Part shown: positions 1-9,596 of the stretch, piece after piece
How the letters are laid out: every line of letters begins with the position of its first letter
Position numbering within the stretch: the stretch's first letter is position 1
The notes under the pieces: generated by a model
The model's database searches: none
Told to the model about the DNA's origin: nothing
The model's input: the letters and a program-made list of their open reading frames with translations, nothing else
Assembly: GCF_001586275.1 (NCBI RefSeq)
Contig: NZ_CP014545.1
Coordinates: 1 to 64,000, forward strand
Direction of reading: 5' to 3'
Source: Sphingorhabdus sp. M41
Lineage (GTDB): Bacteria; Pseudomonadota; Alphaproteobacteria; Sphingomonadales; Sphingomonadaceae
DNA length: 64,000 nt
Program-made: the position numbers and the translations under genes

Positions 1-783
1 TCAGGCAGCCGCCTTTCGATCGGGCAAACGCCCGATCAGCTCGCGGGCGAGATCGATATAGGCAACGGAACCGCTGCAACGATAATCGTAGATCAGGGCG
101 GGAAGACCATGGCTGGGCGCTTCCGACAGCCGGACATTACGCGGGATCACGGTTTCAAACACTACGTCCCCGAGACAAGCCCTTACATCATCGGACACTT
201 GTTCGGTCAACTTGTTGCGACGATCATACATGGTCAGAACCACACCCATCACCGACAGCTGACGATTGAAGCGAGCGCGGATACGCTCCACCGTCTGGAG
301 CAACTGGCTCAATCCCTCGAGCGCGAAAAATTCGCACTGCAGCGGGACCAGCAAGGATTCGACAGCAACCATGGCGTTCAGGGTGAGCAGGCCGAGTGAT
401 GGTGGACAGTCGATGAGAATGATATCCCAGCGCCCATTGTCCGCCGCATCGAGAGCTTTTTTAAGCCGGTGGGTCCGCTCTTCAAATTCTACCAGTTCCA
501 CTTCGGCGCCGGAGAGATCAACGGTAGCGGGAACAATCTCTAGTCCCGGTACCTTTGTTTCGTTGATGCAGTCGGCCAGCGACACGTCATTGATCAACAG
601 GTCATAGCTGCTGTTGACGCGATCGCCCTGCGCCAGGCCGAGGCCGGTCGAAGCATTGCCCTGCGGGTCCAGATCTATCAACAGGACTTTCCAGCCGCTG
701 GCGGCCAGTGCGGTGGCCATATTGATTGCAGTGGTGGTTTTGCCCACGCCGCCTTTTTGATTGGCTATTGCTATACGAACCAT
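1..783 (-). CDS. parA: Chromosome-partitioning ATPase ParA (Soj)
   Basis: A 260-residue ParA/MinD-family ATPase that works with ParB at parS sites to segregate newly replicated origins. The deviant Walker A motif KGGVGKTT lies at residues 10-17, followed by LLIDLDPQGN and later by the Walker B-type segment ILIDCPPSLG. Length is normal for chromosomal ParA. The stop codon is at the very edge of the window, so a parB downstream would lie just outside. It is followed upstream by rsmG, mnmG and mnmE on the same strand, the classical origin-proximal cluster, and three parS sites lie within 3.4 kb, which favours the chromosomal rather than a plasmid ParA. Confidence 0.97.
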   Translation of the reverse strand: MVRIAIANQKGGVGKTTTAINMATALAASGWKVLLIDLDPQGNASTGLGLAQGDRVNSSYDLLINDVSLADCINETKVPGLEIVPATVDLSGAEVELVEFEERTHRLKKALDAADNGRWDIILIDCPPSLGLLTLNAMVAVESLLVPLQCEFFALEGLSQLLQTVERIRARFNRQLSVMGVVLTMYDRRNKLTEQVSDDVRACLGDVVFETVIPRNVRLSEAPSHGLPALIYDYRCSGSVAYIDLARELIGRLPDRKAAA

Positions 784-811
784 GGTCAGTTCAGCCCTAA
801 AAAATAGGTTT

Positions 812-1429
812 CTAGCCCTTTCCCACCAAAATACCGGCGTTCGGATCGGTCAAACTATGTTCCACGTGAAACATTTTTTGCCGTTTTGGCGACAGGCCTT
901 TCAACTCCCTTACCGCATTTTTTCCCTTTGGTAAGAGCCAAACCGTATTTTCTGTGGAAAAACGGTGCGAAAGTGCGATGAGTCGTTCCAAAGGAGCAAA
1001 AGCCCGCGCGCTTATGACATCGACGGGAAAGCTTTCGACATTCTCCAGACGATCCCCGATCACCGACGCATGGTCGCCTATGCCCGTCTGTTTGACCACT
1101 TCGTTCAGAAATTCTGCCCGCCGTTTGCGCGATTCAACCATATGCACCTTATAGGGCGTAAGGATCGCAATCACAATTCCGGGAAAGCCCGCGCCGGTTC
1201 CCAGATCAAGCCAGACCGTTTCCGGGTCCGGGCTAGGCGCATAGCGGAGCAACTGCGCGCTATCGACAATATGCCGGGACCATAGATGATCCGCGCTCGC
1301 CCTGGAAATGAGATTCTGCCGCTGCATCTCGTCCCGAAGCAATGCGTTGAAACTCTCCAATTGTTCCCATGTTTCACGTGAAACATCATATTCAGCGCGA
1401 AGCCAAGCCTGCGCTTCTTCTTCGGTCAT
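812..1429 (-). CDS. rsmG: 16S rRNA (guanine-N7) methyltransferase RsmG (GidB)
   Basis: A 205-residue Rossmann-fold methyltransferase that uses S-adenosylmethionine to modify G527 (E. coli numbering) of 16S rRNA. The SAM-binding motif [13 protein letters not shown] is near residue 70. It overlaps mnmG by 4 bp, indicating translational coupling. Two parS palindromes lie inside the coding sequence and encode the peptides DVSRET near the N terminus and FHVEH near the C terminus, so this gene carries both a protein and a centromere function. Confidence 0.96.
   Translation of the reverse strand: MTEEEAQAWLRAEYDVSRETWEQLESFNALLRDEMQRQNLISRASADHLWSRHIVDSAQLLRYAPSPDPETVWLDLGTGAGFPGIVIAILTPYKVHMVESRKRRAEFLNEVVKQTGIGDHASVIGDRLENVESFPVDVISARAFAPLERLIALSHRFSTENTVWLLPKGKNAVRELKGLSPKRQKMFHVEHSLTDPNAGILVGKG
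858..873. promoter_or_regulatory. parS: parS site (ParB-binding palindrome)
   Basis: TGTTCCACGTGAAACA fits the bacterial chromosomal consensus TGTTNCACGTGAAACA. It lies within rsmG about 75 bp from parA. ParB nucleates here and spreads, and ParA then acts on the complex. Confidence 0.9.
1370..1385. promoter_or_regulatory. parS: parS site (perfect palindrome)
   Basis: TGTTTCACGTGAAACA is the exact, fully palindromic parS consensus. It is embedded in the 5' part of rsmG, about 500 bp from the first site. Confidence 0.93.
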
Positions 1430-3291
1430 GCCGCAATATTCCTGTTATCCCGCCGGCGGGCGTGAACTAGAATTGCCGCAAGCGCCGCTGGCGTTATGCC
1501 CCTGATTCGCGAGGCAGCGGCCAAGGTCTCGGGACGCGCTGTTGTCAGCCGCTCGACCATTTCGTTGGAAAGCCCGGCAATGAGGGCATAGTCCATGTCA
1601 TCGCCAAGACCGATTTGTTCATTGGCCCGGAGATCGCGCAGCTCTGATTCCTGACGATCGAGATAGGGAGCATAGCGCGCGTCTTCCTCGATCTCCAGCA
1701 TCAGCGCCGGATCGCCAAGCGCCAAACATGCCTCCAATTCTTCCAATGATGCGATCGTGATATTGGGAAAACGCAGCCACTGGAACAGGCTCTGCTTGGT
1801 ACCATCCCGGCGGACATTGATACCGATCTTGACCAGATCATCGCTGGAATAGATGCTTTCCAGCGCCTTCAATATCCTGTTTCGCGCCTGCTGCCGCTCG
1901 CCAAACCAGGCCGCCCGTTCGGACGAAACACAGCCTGTTTCCAAAGCAATGGGCGTCAATCGGGTGGAGGCATTATCGGCGCGCAGCCGCAAGCGATATT
2001 CCGCCCGGGCCGTGAGCATGCGATAGGGTTCGGTAACACCCTGCAGCACCAGATCATCGATCATCACAGCCATATAGCTGGTGCCACGGTCAAGTGCCGG
2101 AGCGTCCTTGCCCTGCACCGCACAAGCCGCGCCAATGCCGGCGATCAGCCCTTGCGCCGCTGCTTCCTCGTAACCAGTCGTGCCGTTTATCTGGCCAGCG
2201 CAATAGAGGCCTTCCATGTCCCGAACCTTGAGCGAACGGTCCAGTGCCCGGGGATCGATATGATCATATTCAACCGCATAGCCGGGAACCAATATATCGG
2301 CCTTCTCGAGACCTTCCATGGAGCGGACAAAGGCCAGCTGAACGTCGGCAGGCAGCGAAGTGCTGATGCCATTGGGATAGACCAGATCGGTATCAAGACC
2401 TTCCGGCTCGAGAAATACCTGATGGGAATCGCGATCGGCAAATCGGTGAATCTTGTCTTCAATCGACGGACAATAGCGCGGCCCCTGTGCATCGATTGCA
2501 CCACTGAACAGCGGCGACCGGTCGAGCGATCCGCGAATGATTTCGTGCGTCTCGCTGTTCGTCCGGCTGACGGCACAAAATGTCTGTGGCACCGTGCGTC
2601 CTTTCGACAGCGGCGACATGGTCCACTGATCGTCATCGGACGGTTGTTCGGGCAAGACTGCCCAGTTGATCGTTCGGCCATCAAGGCGCGGTGGAGTTCC
2701 GGTTTTCAGCCGGGCGATCGGCAGTCCGACATCGCGGATCTGCTGTCCCAGAGAGAGCGATGCAGCCTCCCCTGTCCGGCCGCCTTCGACGGTTTCCTCG
2801 CCGCGGAATAATTTGCCGTTGAGAAAAGTACCGGTCGCCAGAATCACAGCCTGCGCATGGATGATCGAACCGTCGGCCATTGCAATGCCGGTCACGCGCG
2901 AACCCGACATCACCAGGCTGGCGACTTCACCCTCGACAATAGTCAGCTTGTCCTGCGCATCAAGCATCCGGTGGATTGCTGCCTTGTAAAGCTTGCGATC
3001 GGCCTGAACCCGCGGTCCCTGTACAGCGGTGCCCTTTGACAGATTTAGCATGCGATAGTGGATTGCAGCGGCATCCGCAGCGCGCCCGATCAAGCCGTCG
3101 AAAGCATCGACTTCGCGCACTAGATGCCCCTTGCCCAAACCACCAATTGCCGGGTTACAGGACATCGCGCCGATGCTTTCCCTCGTAAAGCTGACCAATG
3201 CTGTCGACACACCCATGCGCGCGGCAACAGCGGCTGCCTCGCAACCGGCATGGCCTCCGCCCACTACGATGATGTCAAATGTCTGGTTCAT
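1426..3291 (-). CDS. mnmG: tRNA 5-carboxymethylaminomethyl uridine modification enzyme MnmG (GidA)
   Basis: A 621-residue FAD-dependent enzyme. With MnmE it installs the cmnm5 group on the wobble uridine of tRNAs. The FAD-binding GGGHAG motif is at residues 11-16, and the signature [20 protein letters not shown] follows. The start at 3291 gives [13 protein letters not shown], which aligns with the family; a longer reading frame to 3327 adds 12 residues before the Rossmann strand and is unlikely. It lies between rsmG (4-bp overlap) and mnmE, with a parS site in the short gap before mnmE. Confidence 0.97.
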   Translation of the reverse strand: MNQTFDIIVVGGGHAGCEAAAVAARMGVSTALVSFTRESIGAMSCNPAIGGLGKGHLVREVDAFDGLIGRAADAAAIHYRMLNLSKGTAVQGPRVQADRKLYKAAIHRMLDAQDKLTIVEGEVASLVMSGSRVTGIAMADGSIIHAQAVILATGTFLNGKLFRGEETVEGGRTGEAASLSLGQQIRDVGLPIARLKTGTPPRLDGRTINWAVLPEQPSDDDQWTMSPLSKGRTVPQTFCAVSRTNSETHEIIRGSLDRSPLFSGAIDAQGPRYCPSIEDKIHRFADRDSHQVFLEPEGLDTDLVYPNGISTSLPADVQLAFVRSMEGLEKADILVPGYAVEYDHIDPRALDRSLKVRDMEGLYCAGQINGTTGYEEAAAQGLIAGIGAACAVQGKDAPALDRGTSYMAVMIDDLVLQGVTEPYRMLTARAEYRLRLRADNASTRLTPIALETGCVSSERAAWFGERQQARNRILKALESIYSSDDLVKIGINVRRDGTKQSLFQWLRFPNITIASLEELEACLALGDPALMLEIEEDARYAPYLDRQESELRDLRANEQIGLGDDMDYALIAGLSNEMVERLTTARPETLAAASRIRGITPAALAAILVHARRRDNRNIAA

Positions 3292-3348
3292 AGCGCGGCC
3301 CATAGCGGAAGCGGGATTGCAGGTCAAAACCTACCGGCGCTGCTCGTC

Positions 3349-3364
3349 TGTTCCACGTGGAACA
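3349..3364. promoter_or_regulatory. parS: parS site (intergenic mnmG/mnmE)
   Basis: TGTTCCACGTGGAACA is a perfect palindrome that keeps the CACGTG core and the TGTT/AACA arms. It lies in the 74-bp gap between mnmE and mnmG and touches the mnmE stop codon. This is the third site in 2.5 kb. Confidence 0.87.
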
Positions 3365-3365
3365 A

Positions 3366-4664
3366 TCACTTGCCGATACAGAATTTTCCGAACAGGCCAT
3401 CGAGCATATCCTCGGTGCTGGCCTTGCCAGTAATCTCGTCGAGTGCTTTGCGCGCCATGCGCAGATGCTCCGCTACGATCAGATAATCCAGCTCATCGTT
3501 TACCGCGGCCAGACTTTCGGTAGCGGCGGCAAGGCGATCAGCCTGGCGAGCGTTGACGCTGACCTGGTCGCCGTCGGGCAATATGTCTTTCGCCTGCTTG
3601 ATCAGATAATCAACCAGCGCATCCATGCCCTGTCCGCTGACCGGCGACAGCGTGAATGCACCCGCAGTTTTTGGAATATAGTCCGGACGGTCGCAGCGCG
3701 AACTGATTTCGACCAGATTGTTATAGCTTGGTCCCTGCCCCTCGTCACCCAGCCACAATATGATATCGGCTGCGGCAAATTGCTGACGAGCCCGATCAAT
3801 ACCGATCTGTTCAATTGTTTCCGCTCCGCTCTCCCGCACCCCGGCGGTATCAATGAAGAGAAACGGAATCCCACCCAGCGCGATAGGCACTTCGATCACG
3901 TCGCGCGTAGTCCCGGCGATATCCGAAACGATTGCCGCGTCGCGTTCGACCAGTGCATTGAGCAAAGTTGACTTGCCGCTATTCGGTGGACCACCAAGCA
4001 CGACCCTGATACCATCGCGCAGTTTCTCTGCTCGCGGACGCTGCAATAGATCACGCATGTCGTCTACCAGCCTACGAGCGGCGTTCTGAATCATTGATGC
4101 TTGCGCCGGGGCAACATCATCCTCGTCGGAAAAATCCAGCTCGGCTTCAACCTGTGCTGATAATTGCAAAATTATCTGCTGCCAGTCATCGACCTTGCGC
4201 GACAAGCCACCACCGGCATTGCGCACCGCAGCTTTGCGCTGCAACTCGGTTTCGGCAAAAAGCAGATCGGAGAGGCCTTCGGATTCCGCCAGATCCATTT
4301 TGCCATGGGTGAAGGCCCGGCGCGTAAATTCGCCCGGCTCGGCCCGGCGCAGACCGTCCATCTGCTCCAGCGCCGATTCGATTGCCCGGATAACCGCACG
4401 GCCACCATGGCAGTGAATCTCCGCGAGATTTTCACCGGTCGCGCTATGCGGGCCCGGGAACCACAGACACAATGCCGAATCAAGCAGCTCTTTGCTAACC
4501 AAATGGGTGATATTATGGAGTGCAGCAACGCGCGGATTTGGTAAATGTCCGGTGAGAGATTCCAGCGCCTGCCCTGCCTGAGGCCCGCTGATCCGCAGGA
4601 TTCCTATCGCCGCCGGCGGTTGCCCGCTGGACAATGCGAAAATTGTATCATCAGCGGACAACAT
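3366..4664 (-). CDS. mnmE: tRNA uridine-5-carboxymethylaminomethyl modification GTPase MnmE
   Basis: A 432-residue K+-activated GTPase, partner of MnmG in modifying wobble uridine. It has the N-terminal tetrahydrofolate-binding domain, a helical domain interrupted by the G domain (GPPNSGKS at residues 225-232, then DTAG), and the invariant C-terminal CIGK motif whose cysteine is functionally important. Length is slightly short for the family but all blocks are present. Confidence 0.96.
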   Translation of the reverse strand: MLSADDTIFALSSGQPPAAIGILRISGPQAGQALESLTGHLPNPRVAALHNITHLVSKELLDSALCLWFPGPHSATGENLAEIHCHGGRAVIRAIESALEQMDGLRRAEPGEFTRRAFTHGKMDLAESEGLSDLLFAETELQRKAAVRNAGGGLSRKVDDWQQIILQLSAQVEAELDFSDEDDVAPAQASMIQNAARRLVDDMRDLLQRPRAEKLRDGIRVVLGGPPNSGKSTLLNALVERDAAIVSDIAGTTRDVIEVPIALGGIPFLFIDTAGVRESGAETIEQIGIDRARQQFAAADIILWLGDEGQGPSYNNLVEISSRCDRPDYIPKTAGAFTLSPVSGQGMDALVDYLIKQAKDILPDGDQVSVNARQADRLAAATESLAAVNDELDYLIVAEHLRMARKALDEITGKASTEDMLDGLFGKFCIGK

Positions 4665-4679
4665 GACAGAAAACGGCAG

Positions 4680-4952
4680 CTAGTCGTTCTTTTTCTTGGT
4701 GGATGAAGATTTTCCACCGCCCGATGCGGCGCCCATGGCTCCGGTCAGGAAGGATGAAAACATCTTCAGGCCAGCCTCGCCCATCGGCGCAATGATCTTG
4801 GTAAAATTCTGCAATTGTTCGACGGAATTGGCGCCCTGCAGGAATTTCGACATTTCCTGGACGTAGCTTTCATTGAGTTTGGCAACATCTGGCAGACCGA
4901 TCAATCGGCGCGCCTCTTCCGGTGTGCAGTCCAGTTCAACGCTGACTTTCAT
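4680..4952 (-). CDS. DUF6489-like small conserved protein
   Basis: A 90-residue protein beginning MKVSVELDCTPEEARRLIG and ending in a lysine- and serine-rich tail. The start is preceded by a good AGAGGAAC ribosome-binding site. It resembles small alphaproteobacterial proteins annotated DUF6489, often found beside mnmE. Function is unknown. The central segment is helical with an amphipathic MFSSFLTGAMG stretch. An in-frame extension upstream to 5426 would run antisense to the dienelactone hydrolase and is not credible. It lies 15 bp downstream of nothing but the mnmE start, so it is probably expressed upstream of mnmE on the same strand. Confidence 0.8.
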   Translation of the reverse strand: MKVSVELDCTPEEARRLIGLPDVAKLNESYVQEMSKFLQGANSVEQLQNFTKIIAPMGEAGLKMFSSFLTGAMGAASGGGKSSSTKKKND

Positions 4953-5084
4953 AATAGTTCCTCTGTTTGGCCAGTGAAGCGAAGTCCCCACCCCGCTCAA
5001 CAGGTTGATGTTCCACCTTGCCTGCTGCTGATATGGGGATAATGTAGCCAAAGAATCAAGTGATGATGCAAAGGAGCTGTAAAG

Positions 5085-5783
5085 ATGGGCGCGTTGGAAC
5101 AAGTGAAATCGCTGAGCGGAGACACAGAATTTCCCTGCTATGTGGCAAAGCCTGATGGCAAGCCCGGTGCGGCAATCATCGTCATCCAGGAAATATTCGG
5201 CGTCAACAAGGGAATCAGGGCCAAATGCGATCACTGGGCCAGCCTCGGCTATCTCGCCATTGCGCCGGACCTGTTCTGGCGGATCAACGAGGCTACCGAT
5301 CTCGACGCCGATGTCCCGGAACAATTCCAGACCGCAATCGACCTGATGAACAAATTTGATCAGGATCAGGGCATTCGCGATATCGAGGCAGCCATCCATT
5401 TCGCCCAGAGCGCGATCGGCAGCCACAAGGTGGGCTGCGTCGGCTATTGCCTCGGCGGCCGCCTGGCGTTCATGACCGCCTGCCGTACCGATATCAGGGC
5501 CTCTGTCGGCTATTATGGCGTCGGTATCGACGGTCTACTCGGTGAGAAGCACGCGATTGCCCATGAGGTGATGCTGCACATTCCCACCGCTGACGGATTT
5601 GTCCCCGCCGATGCGCAGGCCGCGATGCACGCCGGGCTGGATGATCACCCGAAGGTGACCTTGCACAATTATGAAGGCCTCGATCACGGTTTTGCCGCTC
5701 AATTCGGCGCACGCCGCGATGAGGAAGCCGCAACATTGGCCGACAGCCGCACCGAAGCCTTTTTCAAGGAAAATCTAGCGTGA
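5085..5783 (+). CDS. Dienelactone hydrolase family protein
   Basis: A 232-residue alpha/beta hydrolase of the dienelactone hydrolase family, about the usual size. The nucleophile is Cys122 in the elbow GYCLGG, with Asp170 (TADGFVP) and His201 (LDHGF) completing a Cys-Asp-His triad. The QEIFG motif near residue 36 is also typical. The start is preceded by AAAGGAGC. Its stop overlaps the next gene by 4 bp, so the two are probably cotranscribed. Physiological substrate cannot be read from sequence; many homologues are carboxymethylenebutenolidase-like without being in an aromatic pathway, and no such pathway is seen here. Confidence 0.88.
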   Translation: MGALEQVKSLSGDTEFPCYVAKPDGKPGAAIIVIQEIFGVNKGIRAKCDHWASLGYLAIAPDLFWRINEATDLDADVPEQFQTAIDLMNKFDQDQGIRDIEAAIHFAQSAIGSHKVGCVGYCLGGRLAFMTACRTDIRASVGYYGVGIDGLLGEKHAIAHEVMLHIPTADGFVPADAQAAMHAGLDDHPKVTLHNYEGLDHGFAAQFGARRDEEAATLADSRTEAFFKENLA

Positions 5784-6181
5784 GCGCACGCGACAACCTA
5801 AAAGTCTGGCACGACCATTTTGCGCACAAGGATGGAACCGGCCTGCGCGACCAGATCGCCGACGATGCCGTATTCCACTCGCCCGTCGTGCACACGCCGC
5901 AGTCCGGCAAGCCGATGGTCGTCGCCTATCTCAGCGCCGCTGATCTGGTACTAGCCAATGACAGTTTCCGCTATGTCCGCGAAATTGTCGATGAATCCCA
6001 GAATATGGCGATGCTGGAATTCGAGCTCGAGCTCGACGGGATCCATGTCAACGGCGTCGATATCATCAGCTGGAATGACCAAGGCAAGATTCAGGATTTC
6101 AAGGTGATGGTCCGGCCGCTGAAGGCGATCAACAAGGTCTGGGAAGAAATGGGCAAGATGCTGGAGAAGATGAAGGGCTAG
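5780..6181 (+). CDS. SnoaL/NTF2-like family protein
   Basis: A 133-residue cone-shaped NTF2-like fold protein, read from a GTG start that overlaps the hydrolase stop (GTGA). Features are the N-terminal helix (DNLKVWHDHFAHKD), the strand FHSPVV, and the C-terminal strand IQDFKVMVRPLKAI. Family members are small-molecule isomerases, dehydratases or binding proteins; no specific activity can be assigned. Translational coupling to the hydrolase suggests the two act on related substrates. Its 3' end overlaps the convergent AAA ATPase gene by 4 bp. Confidence 0.8.
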   Translation: MSARDNLKVWHDHFAHKDGTGLRDQIADDAVFHSPVVHTPQSGKPMVVAYLSAADLVLANDSFRYVREIVDESQNMAMLEFELELDGIHVNGVDIISWNDQGKIQDFKVMVRPLKAINKVWEEMGKMLEKMKG

Positions 6182-6714
6182 ATCATCCGATTCTTCACGA
6201 AAACAACACGCTCATCCACGCTGGCTCTGGGTAATTCTACCAATATATAGCCATAGCGTGCCCACGCTGCCGCTATTGCTTCATGAGTGGCCACGGCCTC
6301 GTGCCAATCCTGGATACGGTCCTGATCGCCGTGGTAGATTTCCCTCCACGGCGGTGCGGCAAATATCTGTCCTGCATATCGATAGTTACGACAGGCCAGA
6401 TCAAGCTCTCCCGGGATAGGTAGGCCCATCAAATCGAGAAATCCAGCGTTATCGGGGAAACCCCGGTCGAACAGCCAGCGCTGACAACTCGCACTGGCCG
6501 TAGTAAATTTTTCAACGTCGAGCTTCAAAATTTCAGCAGCATATAAATGCGGGTTTTTCTGCCGCAAATCATGACCGTTTTTTCTGGCCAAGACAGCCCG
6601 CCCGGACTCGCTGCCTATCGCAATTCGATCCTCGGAGAGCTTCTTGCAGAGCGTTGTTTTTCCAGATCCTGGACCGCCGGTTATGACCGCAATATTCGTC
6701 GCGTTCAGGATCAC
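6178..6714 (-). CDS. AAA family ATPase / P-loop kinase-like protein
   Basis: A 178-residue single-domain P-loop protein. Walker A is GGPGSGKT at residues 13-20 and a later segment WLFDRGFPDN resembles the Walker B region of AAA_28 (predicted ATPase) proteins. It overlaps the TerC-like gene by 4 bp, so the two are cotranscribed. Substrate is unknown; a nucleoside or small-molecule kinase role is possible. Confidence 0.8.
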   Translation of the reverse strand: MILNATNIAVITGGPGSGKTTLCKKLSEDRIAIGSESGRAVLARKNGHDLRQKNPHLYAAEILKLDVEKFTTASASCQRWLFDRGFPDNAGFLDLMGLPIPGELDLACRNYRYAGQIFAAPPWREIYHGDQDRIQDWHEAVATHEAIAAAWARYGYILVELPRASVDERVVFVKNRMI

Positions 6715-7439
6715 CCGAACAGCGTCAAAACCCCGATCGTCTGCTCGTCACCGACCAGTCCGGAATAGATCATCTTGCCAGCGACATAGACGATAACCGC
6801 CAGCCCCAGATAAGCGATCCACTTGTAGCGCTCGATATATTTGGCGATCACGTTTGCAGCCAGACCCATCAGGGCGACAGACAGCAGCAGGCCGATCACC
6901 AATATTCCAGGATGCTCGCGTGCTGCACCAGCCACGCCCAGGACATTGTCGAGGCTCATCGATACGTCGGCAGCGGTAACCGCCCAGACGGCCGCCCAGA
7001 AGCTTCTCTGGGCCTTCACGCCGCTATGTTCGTCGCCTTCAATCTCTTCCGAACCCGGAGATTCGCCTTTGTGGAAAATCTCGCGGTAAAAACTCCAGCC
7101 GACCCACAGCAACAGCAAGCCACCGGCCAGAACCAGACCGACAATCTGCAAAAGCTGCACCACGATCAAAGCGAACAGGATGCGCAATATCAGCGCTGCA
7201 GCAATACCGATCAATATGACCTTGCGGCGCTGCTCCGCCGGCAAGCCACCAGCCAAGGCGCCTACAACGATGGCGTTGTCAGCAGCAAATACCAGATCGA
7301 TCAGCACCACCTGCCCGAAGGCCGCAAGCGCCGCGGGTGATCCGATATTCGAGAAATCATGGACAATCGCTGCCCAGATTTCTGAAACAGAACCAAGGCC
7401 GGTCGCGGCAGCGGATAAAAAGGGGAGAAGTTCAATCAT
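6711..7439 (-). CDS. TerC family integral membrane protein
   Basis: A 242-residue polytopic inner-membrane protein of the TerC/YjbE/Alx type. The two diagnostic acidic repeats are visible: DLVFAADNAIVVGA in the first half and ADVSMSLDNVLGVAG in the second, with membrane segments around each. Family members have been linked to manganese and other metal-ion export or metal loading of exported proteins. It overlaps the AAA ATPase (4 bp) and the upstream monooxygenase-like gene (8 bp), forming a three-gene operon downstream of rho. Confidence 0.88.
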   Translation of the reverse strand: MIELLPFLSAAATGLGSVSEIWAAIVHDFSNIGSPAALAAFGQVVLIDLVFAADNAIVVGALAGGLPAEQRRKVILIGIAAALILRILFALIVVQLLQIVGLVLAGGLLLLWVGWSFYREIFHKGESPGSEEIEGDEHSGVKAQRSFWAAVWAVTAADVSMSLDNVLGVAGAAREHPGILVIGLLLSVALMGLAANVIAKYIERYKWIAYLGLAVIVYVAGKMIYSGLVGDEQTIGVLTLFG

Positions 7440-7731
7440 GGAATATAGAGGATCCGTAATAGTTCACGACCGGCATAGGGTCATAGAAATCATGAAGCAA
7501 GTTGCGCCATTGTTGATAATCGCCTGACTGCCGAAATTGTTCCCGGTGCGATTCAATCCGGTCCCACTGGACCAGAAGCAAATAACGGTCCGGATCATCA
7601 GTCGATGGTCGAACTTCAATCGACTGAAAACCGGATTGGGATTCAATAAGCGGCCTGGCTTTCGCCATCGCCCGTTCGAATTCAACCGACTGCCCTGGTC
7701 GGACCTGCAATATCGCATGTTCGACAATCAT
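7432..7731 (-). CDS. Antibiotic biosynthesis monooxygenase (ABM) domain protein
   Basis: A 99-residue ferredoxin-like ABM-fold protein. It opens with IVEHAILQVRPGQ and contains the typical LLVQWDRIESH strand-helix. Such proteins act as small cofactor-free monooxygenases or haem-degrading enzymes, often as dimers; the precise role is unknown. It lies 18 bp from rho and overlaps the TerC-like gene. Confidence 0.85.
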   Translation of the reverse strand: MIVEHAILQVRPGQSVEFERAMAKARPLIESQSGFQSIEVRPSTDDPDRYLLLVQWDRIESHREQFRQSGDYQQWRNLLHDFYDPMPVVNYYGSSIFHD

Positions 7732-7749
7732 CAGACCAGTCCGGCAGCT

Positions 7750-9006
7750 TTACTGGTTCATGCTGTCGAAGAAATCGTCGTTGGATTTTGAATCCTTCAT
7801 CTTATCGAGCAGGAATTCCATCGCATCGATCGTGCCCATCTGCATGAGAATACGGCGCAGCACCCACATTTTCTTGAGCTTCTCGTCCTCGACCAGCAGC
7901 TCTTCCTTGCGGGTACCGGACTTGCCGACATCGAGCGCAGGGAAGATACGTTTGTCGGAAACCTTGCGATCCAGCACGATTTCGGAGTTACCCGTTCCCT
8001 TGAATTCTTCAAAGATCACTTCGTCCATCCGGCTGCCGGTATCGATCAGCGCGGTAGCAATGATCGACAGCGAACCGCCTTCCTCGATATTCCGGGCAGC
8101 ACCGAAAAAGCGTTTTGGCCGTTGCAGAGCATTGGCGTCAACACCACCGGTCAGCACCTTGCCGGAGCTTGGTACAACGGTGTTATAGGCGCGACCCAGA
8201 CGGGTAATCGAGTCGAGTAGAATGACAACATCATGCTTGTGCTCGACCAAGCGCTTGGCCTTTTCGATCACCATTTCGGCAACCTGAACGTGACGGGTCG
8301 CGGGCTCGTCAAAGGTGGAGCTGATCACTTCGCCCTTCACCGAACGCTGCATATCGGTCACTTCTTCCGGCCGCTCGTCAATCAGCAACACCATCAGATA
8401 GACTTCCGGATGATTGTCGGTGATTGCCTTGGCAATATTCTGCAGCAGCACGGTTTTACCGGTCCGCGGGGGCGCCACGATCAGGGCGCGCTGGCCCTTG
8501 CCCTGCGGCGAAATAATATCAATCACCCGGGCAGACTTGTCTTTCTCCGTCGGATCAAGACTGTCGAGCTTGAGCTTCTCATCCGGATAAAGCGGTGTCA
8601 GATTGTCGAAATTGACCCGGTGCCGCACGGCGTCAGGATCATCGAAATTGATCGAGATCAGCTTGGTCAGCGCGAAATAGCGCTCGCCATCGCGCGGCGC
8701 CCGGATTTCGCCTTCGACCGTGTCGCCGGTACGCAGACCGAATTTGCGAACCTGATTGGGAGAGACGTAAATATCATCAGGGCCAGCAAGATAATTGGCA
8801 TCTGCCGAGCGCAGGAAACCAAAACCATCGGTCAGCACTTCAATCGTGCCGACGCCCATGATCTGTTCGTCATTGTCCGCCACTTCCTTCAGGATAGCGA
8901 ACATCAGATCCTGTTTGCGCAGGGTGGAGGCACCCTCGACGCCCAGCTCTTCTGCCATTGAGACCAGATCCGCGGGCGATTTTTCTTTTAATTCTTTTAA
9001 ATGCAT
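7750..9006 (-). CDS. rho: Transcription termination factor Rho
   Basis: A 418-residue hexameric RNA helicase that ends transcription. The N-terminal helical domain ([14 protein letters not shown]) leads into the cold-shock-like RNA-binding fold ([12 protein letters not shown], residues 61-72). The ATPase core has the P-loop APPRTGKT near 178-185, followed by [16 protein letters not shown] and the secondary RNA-binding region. Length is normal. A leader of about 146 bp separates it from hemJ. Confidence 0.98.
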   Translation of the reverse strand: MHLKELKEKSPADLVSMAEELGVEGASTLRKQDLMFAILKEVADNDEQIMGVGTIEVLTDGFGFLRSADANYLAGPDDIYVSPNQVRKFGLRTGDTVEGEIRAPRDGERYFALTKLISINFDDPDAVRHRVNFDNLTPLYPDEKLKLDSLDPTEKDKSARVIDIISPQGKGQRALIVAPPRTGKTVLLQNIAKAITDNHPEVYLMVLLIDERPEEVTDMQRSVKGEVISSTFDEPATRHVQVAEMVIEKAKRLVEHKHDVVILLDSITRLGRAYNTVVPSSGKVLTGGVDANALQRPKRFFGAARNIEEGGSLSIIATALIDTGSRMDEVIFEEFKGTGNSEIVLDRKVSDKRIFPALDVGKSGTRKEELLVEDEKLKKMWVLRRILMQMGTIDAMEFLLDKMKDSKSNDDFFDSMNQ

Positions 9007-9152
9007 GGAGTTTTATCCAAATATGTCAGGAGGTTATTTCTTAATTATGCATGTGCGCAGCTCATTGCCGTCTTCGATTCACATGAAAATTGGCCCGGAC
9101 GGGCTTTGACGCTCAATTACGCCTTTGTCATTTCACTGTCAACCAAGCGCGA

Positions 9153-9596
9153 TCAAAATGGTTTTATGATCACCAGAATGATGATGATGGCAGCTGCAAT
9201 ACCAGGCACTTCATTGGCCAGCCGCAAGGCTTTATCGCTCATCCTCCGCTCGCCCCTCGCCAGCTTTTTGCCATAGCTGATCATCCAGCCGTGATAGCCT
9301 GACAGCGCCAGCACCATCAGCAATTTGGCGTGAAACCAGCCCTGGCTGAACGCGCCGATATTATAGGCAAGCGCCAATCCGATAACCCAGACGATGATCA
9401 GCGACGGATTGAGGATGATCTTGCGAAGCTTGCCCTCGCGTTCAATCCATTTCCCGTCTTCTTCCGAACCGATCGCAGTTTCCTGATGATAGACGAAGAA
9501 ACGCGGCATCATGAACAGGCCCGCCATCCAGAAGATGACGAAGATAAGATGAGCCGATTTTAACCAGAGATAGAGCATGGACAGAATTTCATTCAT
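9153..9596 (-). CDS. hemJ: Protoporphyrinogen IX oxidase HemJ
   Basis: A 147-residue membrane protein of the HemJ (UPF0093, formerly CopD-like) family, the oxygen-independent route from protoporphyrinogen IX to protoporphyrin IX. Four membrane segments are visible, with conserved His16 (SAHLIFVIFWMAG) and Lys91 (FHAKLLM). It overlaps hemE by 4 bp, consistent with a small haem operon. Confidence 0.94.
   Translation of the reverse strand: MNEILSMLYLWLKSAHLIFVIFWMAGLFMMPRFFVYHQETAIGSEEDGKWIEREGKLRKIILNPSLIIVWVIGLALAYNIGAFSQGWFHAKLLMVLALSGYHGWMISYGKKLARGERRMSDKALRLANEVPGIAAAIIIILVIIKPF

Noticed and set aside
4953-5426. N-terminal extension of the DUF6489-like gene
   Set aside because: The extension is antisense to the dienelactone hydrolase and the true start has a good ribosome-binding site at 4952.
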